This document shows positions 1-7,052 of a stretch of 9,440 nucleotides of DNA, piece after piece. The position numbers and the translations under genes were made by a program. How positions within the stretch are numbered: the stretch's first letter is position 1; every line of letters starts with the position of its first letter. Below the pieces are notes generated by a model. That model was given only the letters and a program-made list of their open reading frames with translations, ran no database searches and was not told the origin of the DNA. The stretch is from Solirubrobacteraceae bacterium (GTDB lineage: Bacteria; Actinomycetota; Thermoleophilia; Solirubrobacterales; Solirubrobacteraceae), in NCBI GenBank assembly GCA_030151725.1, contig JASLDD010000194.1:1-9440 (forward strand), written 5' to 3'.

Positions 1-717
1 CATCCCATAGATGGCGATGCCGCAGCGCACCATGTCGAACTGCGCCTCGGGCTCGCGCAGCTCCGCGGCGCTGTTGGCCGCATGCACCAGCAGCTGTGGC
101 TGCTCCCGCTTGATCGAGCGTGCCCAGCTCGTGAAGGCAGCCAGCTGCCCGGCGAAGAAGCCCTCGTCCTTGAGATCGTCGGCTGTCGCGAAATGGGTCA
201 TCACGCCGGCCAGCTCGATCTCGGGCATATCCCGCGCCATCGCCGCCACCCGTGAGGCCTCGACCGGGTCGCGCGTCCCCAGCCTGCCCATGCCCGAGTC
301 GAACTTCACGTGCACTCGGCCACCCCCGGCTCTGCCCACCAGCTGCAGGTAGTCGGTGTTCCACACCACCACATCGCCCTCCGCCGCCAGCGCCTGTTCG
401 AGTTCGGCCAGGCTGAGCGGGCCCATCACGAGGATGCGCACATCCTCGAAGCCGGCATCGCGCAGCTCACACAGCTCATGGGCGCTGGCCACAGCGAGCC
501 AGCTTGCGCCGCCCGCGAGCGCCGCCCTGGCGCTCTGCACCGCCCCGTGGCCGTAGCCGTGGGCCTTGACCACCGCGCAAAGGGCCGCCCCATGGCGAAG
601 CGCTGTGCGCAGGCGCGAGCAGTTGCGCTCAATCGCAGCCACGTTGATGCGTGCCTGTGCGCGCCCCGAGCTCTCCCCCTCGGCGGGCGTCCGATCGACG
701 AACACAGGCTCAGGCAT
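1..717 (-). CDS. alr: Alanine racemase, N-terminal 239 residues (cut by window edge)
   Basis: PLP-dependent enzyme that interconverts L- and D-alanine in the cytoplasm, supplying D-Ala for peptidoglycan. The reverse strand reads without interruption from ATG at 717 to base 1. The PLP lysine is K51 in VVKAHGYGHG, within an ARINVAAIERN strand-helix start typical of the family. Further family blocks are THFATADD, KFDSGMGRLG (138-147), HAANSAAE and RCGIAIYGM (231-239). The catalytic tyrosine of the C-terminal domain lies beyond the window. The start is supported by a strong GGAGGT (726-731) eight bases upstream. The ATG overlaps the end of nnr by 8 bases (ATGCCTGA, 710-717), so translation is probably coupled. 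Residue 232 is Cys where many homologues have Pro; I attach no functional meaning to this. Identification is secure. Confidence 0.95.
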   Translation of the reverse strand, partial: MPEPVFVDRTPAEGESSGRAQARINVAAIERNCSRLRTALRHGAALCAVVKAHGYGHGAVQSARAALAGGASWLAVASAHELCELRDAGFEDVRILVMGPLSLAELEQALAAEGDVVVWNTDYLQLVGRAGGGRVHVKFDSGMGRLGTRDPVEASRVAAMARDMPEIELAGVMTHFATADDLKDEGFFAGQLAAFTSWARSIKREQPQLLVHAANSAAELREPEAQFDMVRCGIAIYGM

Positions 718-1965
718 CCGCCCCCACCTCCAGCGAGCGGGCGCCCGGCAACGCAGCGATCACATCGGAGGCGATCACACCCTCGGGAACGCCCAGACTG
801 CGTGCGGCTCGCCTTCCGGCCTCGGCGTGCAGCCACACCCCTGTAGCCGCCGCCCGGAACGGCTCGAGGCCCTGCGCGAGCAGTGCCACTATCACACCCG
901 TGAGGACATCACCGGTCCCGGCGGTCGCAAGCGCCGGGCTCCCACCGGGGCTCACCGCCACCATGCCCCTCGGATCGGCGATCAGCGTGTCATCGCCCTT
1001 GAGTACCACCACCGCGCCCGCCATCTCAGCCGCTTCGCGGACGCGCTGCAGGCGCGCGCTTTCGATGTCCTTGCTCTCGCACTCCAGCAGCCGGCCAAGC
1101 TCGCCGGCGTGCGGCGTGAGGACCGTGGGCGCCTCGCGCTCGCTCAGCTCGCGTAGATGACCCGCGTGGGCGTTCAAGCCGTCGGCATCCAACACCAGCG
1201 CCACCGCCGCCTCGCGCGCCAGTCCCCGCGCGAAGGCCACCGCCCCATCGCTGCGCCCGATGCCCGGACCCAGGGCCAGAGCGCCGCCGCGTCCTGTCGC
1301 TTCGACCGCGGCGTCAACCGCCTCCTCGACAAGCGCGCCATCCGAGTCGGGCAGGCCGACGGTCATCATCTCGGGAATGCCTGCGCTAGCGAGTATCGCC
1401 TGAAGCGATGCCGGCACGCACACAGCCACATAGCCTGCTCCCGCGCGCATGCTCGCAAGCGCAGCCATCGTCGGCGCTCCCGTCAGCCCGCGCGAGCCAC
1501 CAGCCACCACCACATGCCCGGAGACGAACTTCGTCCCCGTCGCCTCGCGGCGCGGGAGCTCGCGCAAGATCGACGGCTCGATCAGCCCGATCGAGCAATC
1601 CATCGGCGCTCCCCGCGGGACGCCGATGTCGATCCTCTGGACCTCACCCGCGCGGCCCTTGCCCGGGCGAATCCAAAGCCCCGGCTTTGCCGCGTGGAAG
1701 GTGACCGTGAGCGTCGCCGCGACGGCGTCGCCCGAGACCACCCCCGTCGAGGCGTCCACCCCACTTGGCACGTCCACGCTCACCACCGGCGCGTCCGCGT
1801 CGGCGATCGCTCCAATGGCATCCGCCACCGTCCCGTGCGGCTCGCCCTGGAACCCCGTGCCCAACAGCGCGTCCACGATCACCGCCGCCGAGGCCAATGG
1901 ACCAGCACACTCGCCGTCCTCACCGTCATCGCTCCAGGGGCCACCGTCGAGTCGCACCGGACCAG
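710..1965 (-). CDS. nnrD: Nnr, C-terminal part: end of NAD(P)HX epimerase domain plus complete ADP-dependent NAD(P)HX dehydratase domain (frameshifted gene)
   Basis: Second piece of the bifunctional YjeF-type enzyme that repairs hydrated NAD(P)H: the epimerase interconverts R- and S-NAD(P)HX, and the dehydratase restores NAD(P)H using ADP (or ATP). The piece begins with the rear half of the epimerase domain: VIVDALLGTGF near 1882, VDVPSGVDASTG near 1780, then TVTFHAAKPGLW. The dehydratase (carbohydrate-kinase-like) domain follows, with GHVVVAGGSRGLTGAP, ALALGPGIGRSD, LDADGLNAHAG, TPHAGELGRLL, VVLKGDDTLI and the nucleotide-binding ATAGTGDVLTG near 896-919. The dehydratase domain looks whole. 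The frame stays open up to about 2110, but residues upstream of roughly 1965 are arginine-rich and look like the shadow of the other frame, so 1965 marks the estimated join and not a start codon. The end overlaps alr by 8 bases. Confidence 0.85.
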
Positions 1966-2286
1966 GCCCTGCAGACGCTCCAGGTTGGCCAGCGCATCGC
2001 CCGCGAAGTCCTCGGGAGGGGCCACGCACACGACGCTCACCTCGCGCCCGGCGTCGCGCAGCAGGCGCGCTACAACCAGCCCATCGCCACCGTTGTTGCC
2101 CTTGCCGCACACCACCGTCACAGGACCAGAGGGCTCTAGACGCTCAACGGCCTGGGCCACGCCGGCGCCCGCGCGCTCCATCAGATCCAGGCCCGACACG
2201 CCGCGCTCCTCGATCGCCCAGCGATCCACTCCACGCATCGTCTCGGCGTCTGGCAGCGGCGTCAGCCATGGCGGCAGCGAGCTCAC
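1879..2286 (-). pseudogene. nnrE: Nnr, N-terminal part: front half of NAD(P)HX epimerase domain, ends in a frameshift
   Basis: This frame carries the front of the YjeF N-terminal (NAD(P)HX epimerase) domain: LPDAETMRGVDRWAIEERG, LDLMERAGAGVAQAVE, the nucleotide/K+-site loop VVCGKGNNGGDGLVVARLLRDAG and GDALANLERLQG. After LQGLV it turns into an unlike tail and stops at 1879, while the rest of the domain continues in the other minus-strand frame (-1 shift, as if one base were missing). The likely shift lies between about 1890 and 1965. As written, the epimerase domain is split and would not fold; a sequencing or assembly error is as likely as a true mutation. I chose GTG at 2286 because it leaves a family-typical short lead before the first conserved block. 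An in-frame GTG at 2385 would add 33 unconserved residues. No Shine-Dalgarno is seen for either. Confidence 0.8.
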
Positions 2287-2324
2287 GACAGGCGATGCTA
2301 GATGGTCCTCGCCCGGCGCGGCAA
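2287..2324 (-). promoter_or_regulatory. Possible promoter for nnr, leaderless type
   Basis: On the minus strand TTGCCG (2319-2324) is followed after 18 bases by TAGCAT (2295-2300), and eight bases later comes the chosen GTG start of nnr. This matches the TANNNT -10 and the short distance seen in leaderless actinobacterial mRNAs, and would explain the missing ribosome binding site. The match to consensus is partial and such motifs arise by chance, so this is an inference. Confidence 0.25.
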
Positions 2325-2370
2325 ACACATCGCACGTTTGATGTTTCGAACGGTCACAGGCGACTGGGAA

Positions 2371-2385
2371 GTGCGCGAAGCGCAC
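2371..2385 (-). other. Small perfect hairpin between glmS and nnr
   Basis: A perfect 6-bp inverted repeat GTGCGC/GCGCAC with a 3-base loop lies 32 bases past the glmS stop. It has no following T-run on the minus strand, so it is not a standard intrinsic terminator. It may slow 3' decay of the upstream message or be chance in GC-rich DNA. The roughly 130 bases between glmS and the chosen nnr start hold nothing else recognisable. Confidence 0.3.
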
Positions 2386-2417
2386 GATCTACCGGAACCC
2401 GGCAGGCACTCTGACTG

Positions 2418-4283
2418 CTACTCGACGGTCACCGTCTTGGCCAGGTTGCGTGGCTGATCGACGTTCAGCGAGCGGCGCCTGGCGATCTCGTAGGCGAGCA
2501 CCTGAAGCGGGATCACGGCGAGCATCGGCTGCAGCATCCAGTCGATCACCGGCAGCGCGATCAGCGCGTCGCATTGGCGCGCCAGCTGCTCGTTGCCCGT
2601 TGTGGCGAGCGCGATCACCTGTGCGCCGCGGGCTCGCACCTCCTGCATGTTGGAGATCACCTTCTCGAGCACCGGCGAGTCCGTGGCCACGCACACGACC
2701 GGCGTGGAGTCATCCAGCAGCGCGATCGGGCCATGCTTCATCTCCCCTGCCGCATAGGCGTCGGTGGCGATGTAGGAGATCTCCTTCAGCTTCAGCGCTC
2801 CCTCCAAAGCCACCGGCAGGCCGACATGGCGGCCGATGTAGAGGAAGAACTCGCTCTGCCAGTAGGCCTCGGCGATCGGGCGCACCTGCTCCTCGACGAC
2901 CGCCAGCACCTCATCGATGCAGTGCGGCAGACGCTTGACCTCTCCGACCAGCGCAGCCAGCCGCACCGGCTCGATCGTTCCCCGCAGCTCGGCCAGGCGC
3001 AGCGCCAGCAGGTACATGACCGCCACCTGGCACAGGAACGTCTTCGTGGCCGCAACCCCGATCTCGAGCCCAGCCCGGGTGAACAACGCCCCGTCGCACT
3101 CGCGCGTGGCCTGCGAGCCCATCACGTTTGTGACCGCGAGCACTCGCGCGCCACGCTCACGCGCTAGGCGCATCGCGGCAAGCGTGTCGGCGGTCTCGCC
3201 CGACTGCGTGATGCCGAGGACCAGGTCTCCTGGTCCCACGACCGGGTTGCGATAACGGTACTCGGAGGCGATATCCATTTCCACAGGCACCCGCGCCCAC
3301 TCTTCGATCGCGTAGCGGCCGATGAGGCCCGCGTGGTAGGAGGTGCCGCAGGCGACGATCACGACCCGCTTGACATCCGCCAGCACCGACTCGTCGAAGG
3401 CGCCCTCCTCCTGCAGGTCAACGCCGTCTCCTCGCGCTGTGCGGTCTGAGATTGCGTCTGCGACGGCATCCGCCTGTTCGTGGATCTCCTTGAGCATGAA
3501 TGTCTCATAGCCGCCCTTCTCGGCGGTCTCCTCATCCCAGTCGACCGTGTGCTCGGGACGATTCACCAGTGCGCCGTCGGCGGTCATGATCTCGACGCCC
3601 TCGGGGCGTAGGACCACAAGCTCGCCGTTCTCCACGAACTGCACGCGCCTGGTCTCAGCCAGGAAGGCCGGCACGGCGGAGGCCACGAACTGCTCACCGT
3701 CGCCCCGGCCCACGATCAGCGGGCACTCCTTGCGCGCGCCCACCAGCAGCTCGGGCTCCTCGGCGCTCATGGCCACGAACGCGTAGTGGCCCTCGAGCTG
3801 CGCGTAGGCCAAGCGCACCGCCTCCACGAGGTCACCGTCGTAGAGGTCCGCGATCAAGTGCGCGATCACCTCGGCGTCGGTCTCGGAGGTGAACACGCTG
3901 CCCTGCGCGGCCAGACGGTCCTTGAGCGCCATGTAGTTCTCGACGATGCCGTTGACGACAACGTGCACGCGGTCGCCCGTGTCGTAGTGGGGGTGGGCGT
4001 TCTCCTCGCTCACCCGCCCGTGCGTCGCCCAGCGCGTGTGACCGATGCCAGTCGTCGCGGGTCGCTCCGCGAGCGCCACCCCGCCCCCCGTGGCGGCGGC
4101 GTTCTTCTCGAGCTTGGCGCGCAGAGCGCTGAGGTTGCCCACAGCGCGTACCGCCTCGATGCCTTCCTCGGCGATTACCGATATGCCCGCCGAGTCATAG
4201 CCGCGGTACTCGAGCTTGGCCAGGCCCGCCAGCAGCAGCTCCTGAACCGGACGCCTGCCCACGTAGCCAACGATCCCGCACAC
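2418..4283 (-). CDS. glmS: Glutamine--fructose-6-phosphate aminotransferase (isomerizing)
   Basis: Makes glucosamine-6-phosphate from fructose-6-phosphate and glutamine, the first committed step to UDP-GlcNAc and peptidoglycan; cytoplasmic. It has 621 residues, close to the usual 609. The N-terminal class II glutaminase domain has the Cys2 nucleophile exposed by removal of the initiator Met (MCGIVGYVG), GHTRWATHG (81-89), NGIVENY (111-117) and SETDAEVIAHL. Two SIS sugar-isomerase domains follow: ACGTSYHAG (311-319) and ITQSGETADT (358-367), then KEISYIATDAYAAGEMKHGP, which holds E501 and H517 (E. coli E488 and H504). The C-terminal tail DQPRNLAKTVTVE carries K616 (E. coli K603). All catalytic residues are present. 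The start is GTG, fixed by the Cys2 codon that follows. There is no Shine-Dalgarno, and the 42-base gap to glmM is far too short for a glmS ribozyme of the kind known in Firmicutes. Confidence 0.98.
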   Translation of the reverse strand: MCGIVGYVGRRPVQELLLAGLAKLEYRGYDSAGISVIAEEGIEAVRAVGNLSALRAKLEKNAAATGGGVALAERPATTGIGHTRWATHGRVSEENAHPHYDTGDRVHVVVNGIVENYMALKDRLAAQGSVFTSETDAEVIAHLIADLYDGDLVEAVRLAYAQLEGHYAFVAMSAEEPELLVGARKECPLIVGRGDGEQFVASAVPAFLAETRRVQFVENGELVVLRPEGVEIMTADGALVNRPEHTVDWDEETAEKGGYETFMLKEIHEQADAVADAISDRTARGDGVDLQEEGAFDESVLADVKRVVIVACGTSYHAGLIGRYAIEEWARVPVEMDIASEYRYRNPVVGPGDLVLGITQSGETADTLAAMRLARERGARVLAVTNVMGSQATRECDGALFTRAGLEIGVAATKTFLCQVAVMYLLALRLAELRGTIEPVRLAALVGEVKRLPHCIDEVLAVVEEQVRPIAEAYWQSEFFLYIGRHVGLPVALEGALKLKEISYIATDAYAAGEMKHGPIALLDDSTPVVCVATDSPVLEKVISNMQEVRARGAQVIALATTGNEQLARQCDALIALPVIDWMLQPMLAVIPLQVLAYEIARRRSLNVDQPRNLAKTVTVE

Positions 4284-4299
4284 CCGGTCGAAGATATCA
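4284..4299 (-). promoter_or_regulatory. Possible extended -10 promoter giving a leaderless glmS mRNA
   Basis: On the minus strand TGA is followed directly by TATCTT (4291-4296), giving a TGnTANNNT extended -10, and exactly seven bases separate it from the glmS GTG at 4283. That is the distance expected if transcription starts on the start codon itself. The glmS start has no purine-rich ribosome binding site, which agrees with leaderless translation. No clear -35 is present (GCCGGC at 17 bases). Inferred from sequence only. Confidence 0.4.
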
Positions 4300-4301
4300 G
4301 C

Positions 4302-4327
4302 GACCCGCGACGCGCCGGCCGCGGGTC
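4302..4327 (-). other. Perfect 8-bp stem-loop at the glmM stop codon
   Basis: The inverted repeat GACCCGCG/CGCGGGTC (4302-4309 and 4320-4327) encloses a 10-base loop; it begins inside the glmM stop codon and ends 18 bases before the glmS start. It lacks a T-run, so rather than a classical terminator it could be a processing or stability element or a partial terminator separating glmM from glmS. Confidence 0.45.
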
Positions 4328-5663
4328 AGCCGAGCTCGCGCTCGACCAAAGCCACCAGCCGTCCGCACACCTCCTGCGCCTCCTCATCGGTTGGAGCCTC
4401 GACCATCACGCGCACGAGCGGCTCGGTGCCGCTGGGCCGCACCAGCACCCGCCCACGCCCTGAGAGCTCGCGCTCGGCATCGCGGACCGCCACATCGACC
4501 TCCTGGGCACGATCGAGCGCACCGCGGTCGCGCACGCGCACGTTGACCAGCCGCTGCGGGAGCTTGCTCATGGCGTCGCGATCGCTCAGCTTGCGCCCGC
4601 CCAGCGCCTCCAGCGTCAGCAGCGCGCTTGCAATGCCGTCGCCCGTGCGGTTGAAGCCCATGTCGATGATGTGCCCCGACTGCTCGCCCCCGAGCGTCCA
4701 CCCGCGCGCGCGAAGTTCCTCCAGCACGTAGCGATCCCCGACCTGGGTGATGGCCACCTCCACGCCCTCGCGCTTCATGGCCGCGTGAAAGCCGTAGTTG
4801 GTCATCACCGTGACGGCCACGCCGTTGCCGCTCAGGCGTCCCGTGTCGCGCAGGTGCAAGGTGCTGAGCGCCATCAGCTCATCGCCGTCGACTACCTCGC
4901 CGCGACCGTCCACCGCCAGCATGCGATCCCCGTCGCCGTCGAACGCAAAGCCGATCTCATGCCCCTCCCCTACCACCCGCTCGGCCAAGCCCTGGATGTG
5001 CGTAGAGCCGCAGTTGGAGTTGATGTTGCGCCCGTCAGGCGTGTCCGCGAACACCGACACCGTGGCTCCCAGGCGCCTGAAGATCTCGGGAGCCACCTGG
5101 TAGGTGGCGCCGTTGGCGCAGTCGAGCACCACGTGAACGCCGCTGAGGTCAAGGCCGGCAAAGCGCGTGTGCAGCTCGCGCAGGTAGTCCTCGGGCGCGC
5201 CTCGGAGCTCGCGGACATGACCGATCGCCGCCGGCGGTGAGTCCTGTACACCGATTGCCTCAGTGCCCAGCTCGAGATCGCGCTCGATCGCCAGCTCGTC
5301 CTCATCGGAGAGCTTGTAGCCGTCGGCTGCGAAGAACTTGATGCCGTTGTCCTGGTAGGGGTTGTGCGAGGCCGACAGCACTGCCGCGAGATCGAAGCCG
5401 TAGCGCCCGATCAGCAGGGGCGCGGCCGGCGTCGGCAGCACGCCTCCGAGCAGAGCGTCCCCCCCGGCCGCGCTGACGCCGGCGGCGAGCGCAGCCTGCA
5501 ACATCTCGCCCGACTGACGGGTGTCGCGCACGATCAGGACCTGCGGGCGCTCCGCGCCCGTGCGCCGTGTGGCCGCCCGTCCAAGCGCGAGCGCGAGCTC
5601 GGCGGTCAGGAACTCCCCTGCCACGCCGCGAACGCCATCGGTCCCGAACAGCTTGCGGGCCAT
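4326..5663 (-). CDS. glmM: Phosphoglucosamine mutase
   Basis: Converts glucosamine-6-phosphate to glucosamine-1-phosphate, the step directly after GlmS in UDP-GlcNAc synthesis; cytoplasmic. It has 445 residues, the normal length for the family. It opens with RKLFGTDGVRG. The phosphoserine loop is LSASHNP (catalytic S99), the Mg-binding loop FDGDGDR has D242, D244 and D246, the sugar-binding loop is GGEQSGHI (325-332), and the phosphate-binding loop is RPSGTEP (409-415). The GEQSGH loop and the GTDGVRG opening separate it from phosphoglucomutase and phosphomannomutase. The ATG at 5663 has a GGGGGAG Shine-Dalgarno just upstream and follows the rpsI stop by 22 bases, so the gene is very probably in the rplM-rpsI transcript. 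Nothing odd in the reading frame. Confidence 0.97.
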   Translation of the reverse strand: MARKLFGTDGVRGVAGEFLTAELALALGRAATRRTGAERPQVLIVRDTRQSGEMLQAALAAGVSAAGGDALLGGVLPTPAAPLLIGRYGFDLAAVLSASHNPYQDNGIKFFAADGYKLSDEDELAIERDLELGTEAIGVQDSPPAAIGHVRELRGAPEDYLRELHTRFAGLDLSGVHVVLDCANGATYQVAPEIFRRLGATVSVFADTPDGRNINSNCGSTHIQGLAERVVGEGHEIGFAFDGDGDRMLAVDGRGEVVDGDELMALSTLHLRDTGRLSGNGVAVTVMTNYGFHAAMKREGVEVAITQVGDRYVLEELRARGWTLGGEQSGHIIDMGFNRTGDGIASALLTLEALGGRKLSDRDAMSKLPQRLVNVRVRDRGALDRAQEVDVAVRDAERELSGRGRVLVRPSGTEPLVRVMVEAPTDEEAQEVCGRLVALVERELG

Positions 5664-5685
5664 GTTCTCCCCCGTGAAGATACGA

Positions 5686-6576
5686 CTAGCGCTTCGAGAA
5701 CTGCGGCTTCTTGCGCGCCTTCTTCAAACCGGCCTTCTTGCGCTCCTTGGCGCGCGAGTCACGCGTGAGGAAGCCTCTGCGCTTGAGCTCACCGCGCAGG
5801 TTCGGGTCGGCCTCCAGCAGTGCGCGCGAGACGCCGTGGCGCAGCGCGCCTGCCTGGGCGGAGATGCCGCCGCCGTGAAGTCTTGCGACCACATCCATCC
5901 GCTCCTCAAAGCCCACCGTCTCCAGGGGCTGGCGGATGTTGCGCTGAAGCGTGAGCCGCGGAAAGTGCTCCTCCAGGGTGCGCCCATTGACCAGGTAGCT
6001 GCCCGTGCCCGGTCGCAGCGTCACGCGGGCGATGGCCGTCTTGCGCTTGCCCGTGGCGCGATAGCGCGCGCCGGATGCCAGGTCGATCGCCGCCGTTGCG
6101 ATCGGCTGCGCGAGCACCTCCTCCTGGGAGTCCTCGCCTGCCTGCTCGGGCTGCTCGCCATCCTCGTCGACCGCATAGCGATCCACGTACTGCTCGCCGC
6201 CGCCCAACGGGTCCACGCCCTCGGGGACGATGTCGACTTCGAGGTGGGCGCCGGGCACCGCGGGCTTCTCGCGCGGAGCAGGCTCCTCCTCGTCCTCCTC
6301 AGCCTCTTGCGCGGCCTCGAGTGCCGCATCCTCGGCGGAGCCGGCGATCTCGATTGCATCCTCGGTCGGAACGGCGTGGCCCTCGCCGCCGGCGTGCGCC
6401 ACGGCCGGCTCGGGTGCACTCAGACCGCCCGGAGTCTCCTGGGCCTCCTGCGCTGCCTCCAGAGCGGCATCCTCGGCGGAGCCGGCGATCTCGGTCGCCT
6501 CCTCGGAGGGCACTGCATGCTGGGGCTGCTCGGCGGACTGCTCCTCGCCTGTCTCGGGTGTCTCCTCGTCGGCCAT
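5686..6576 (-). CDS. rpsI: Ribosomal protein S9 with a long acidic N-terminal extension
   Basis: Small-subunit ribosomal protein whose C-terminal tail reaches the decoding site. The S9 domain covers about residues 171-296: RYRATGKRKTAIARV, GTGSYLVNGRTLEEHFPR, ARLHGGGISAQAGALRHGVSRALLE, GFLTRDSRAKERKKAGLKKARKKPQFSKR with the usual SKR end. At 296 residues it is more than twice the usual 130. Residues 1-170 hold 47 Asp/Glu but only three Lys/Arg, and none in the first 101. This tail is rich in Ala, Glu, Gln and Pro and contains a 28-residue near-exact duplication (20-47 and 67-94). Streptomyces S9 also has an acidic N-terminal tail, of about 40 residues. The start is ATG at 6576, sharing its A with the rplM stop (TGATG), with GAGG four bases upstream; this tight coupling argues that the extension is translated. 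No Met occurs between residue 1 and the core. Confidence 0.93.
   Translation of the reverse strand: MADEETPETGEEQSAEQPQHAVPSEEATEIAGSAEDAALEAAQEAQETPGGLSAPEPAVAHAGGEGHAVPTEDAIEIAGSAEDAALEAAQEAEEDEEEPAPREKPAVPGAHLEVDIVPEGVDPLGGGEQYVDRYAVDEDGEQPEQAGEDSQEEVLAQPIATAAIDLASGARYRATGKRKTAIARVTLRPGTGSYLVNGRTLEEHFPRLTLQRNIRQPLETVGFEERMDVVARLHGGGISAQAGALRHGVSRALLEADPNLRGELKRRGFLTRDSRAKERKKAGLKKARKKPQFSKR
6295..6378 (-). repeat. Second copy of the 84-base in-frame repeat in rpsI
   Basis: Encodes S9 residues 67-94, starting HAVPTEDAIEIAGS. It matches the copy at 6436-6519 in 24 of 28 residues, both sharing EIAGSAEDAALEAAQEA. A 27-base core is identical at DNA level between copies. Repeat spacing is 141 bases. 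Confidence 0.85.
6436..6519 (-). repeat. First copy of the 84-base in-frame repeat in rpsI
   Basis: Encodes S9 residues 20-47, starting HAVPSEEATEIAGS. The four differences from the copy at 6295-6378 are S/T, E/D, T/I and Q/E, all conservative except T/I. A helical, Ala/Glu-rich unit is likely. It points to an internal tandem duplication with a 19-residue linker between copies. Confidence 0.85.
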
Positions 6577-7022
6577 CAGGCCTCGATCTCCAAAGGTTGC
6601 GGGTTCTGGGCCACATGCGGGTGCTCGGGCCCGGCGTAGATCTTGAGCTTCGTTATCTGCTTACGCGCGAGGCGGTTGCGGGGCATCATGCCTTTGACGG
6701 CCAGGCGGATGATCTCCTCGGGACGCCGGTTGAGCATCTCCTCGAAGGTGCGCGAACGCAGCCCTCCCGGGTAGCCCGAGTGACGGTAGTAGCGCTTGTC
6801 CTGGCGCTTGTTGCCGCTCACGTGGATCTTCGCCGCGTTTATCACAACCACGAAGTCGCCCGTGTCGATGTGCGGGGTGTACTCCGGCTTGCGCTTACCG
6901 CGCAGCACGTCTGCGATCTGCGTCGCCAGCCTGCCGAGCGTCTTGCCGTTGGCGTCGACGATCAGCCAATTGCGCTCGCGATCGGTCGGCTTTGCTACGT
7001 AGGTCTTTGTCGAGGGAGCCAT
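6576..7022 (-). CDS. rplM: Ribosomal protein L13
   Basis: Large-subunit ribosomal protein that binds 23S rRNA early in assembly. It has 148 residues, a normal length. Family features in order: NWLIVDANGKTLGRLATQIADVLRGK, PEYTPHIDTGDFVVVINAAKIHVSGNK, YYRHSGYPGGL, RRPEEIIRLAVKGMMPRNRLARK and LKIYAGPEHPH. I chose ATG at 7022 because MAPSTKTYVAKP is where L13 proteins normally begin. An in-frame ATG at 7073 would add 17 residues encoded across the leader hairpin. The chosen start has no Shine-Dalgarno. rpsI follows with a one-base stop/start overlap, the conserved L13-S9 pair. Confidence 0.97.
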   Translation of the reverse strand: MAPSTKTYVAKPTDRERNWLIVDANGKTLGRLATQIADVLRGKRKPEYTPHIDTGDFVVVINAAKIHVSGNKRQDKRYYRHSGYPGGLRSRTFEEMLNRRPEEIIRLAVKGMMPRNRLARKQITKLKIYAGPEHPHVAQNPQPLEIEA

Positions 7023-7028
7023 AACGTG

Positions 7029-7052
7029 AAAAAGGCCACGCGAGAGCGCGGC
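7029..7052 (-). terminator. Intrinsic terminator or attenuator directly upstream of rplM
   Basis: On the minus strand GCCGCGC, a TCTC loop and GCGTGGC form a 7-bp stem (one G-T pair), followed by C and five T. The T-run ends six bases before the rplM ATG. It may end the cupin transcript, but because any rplM promoter must lie upstream of it, it could also work as an attenuator in the rplM-rpsI leader. A TATGAT at 7062-7067 could be the -10 of that promoter, although no good -35 is visible. L13 leader RNAs that regulate rplM-rpsI are known in other bacteria; this one resembles none that I can name. Confidence 0.5.

Noticed and set aside
1930..1975. Programmed -1 ribosomal frameshift in nnr
   Set aside because: No X-XXY-YYZ slippery heptamer is seen in the right frame near the join. 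Mutation or a sequencing error is simpler.
1157..2341. Plus-strand open frame of 394 codons opposite nnr
   Set aside because: Arg/His-rich antisense shadow of the nnr domains with no family motif. It also spans the frameshift region, but its composition is not that of a real protein.
4284..4325. glmS ribozyme upstream of glmS
   Set aside because: The gap is only 42 bases, far too short for the ribozyme fold, and it contains just one stem-loop.
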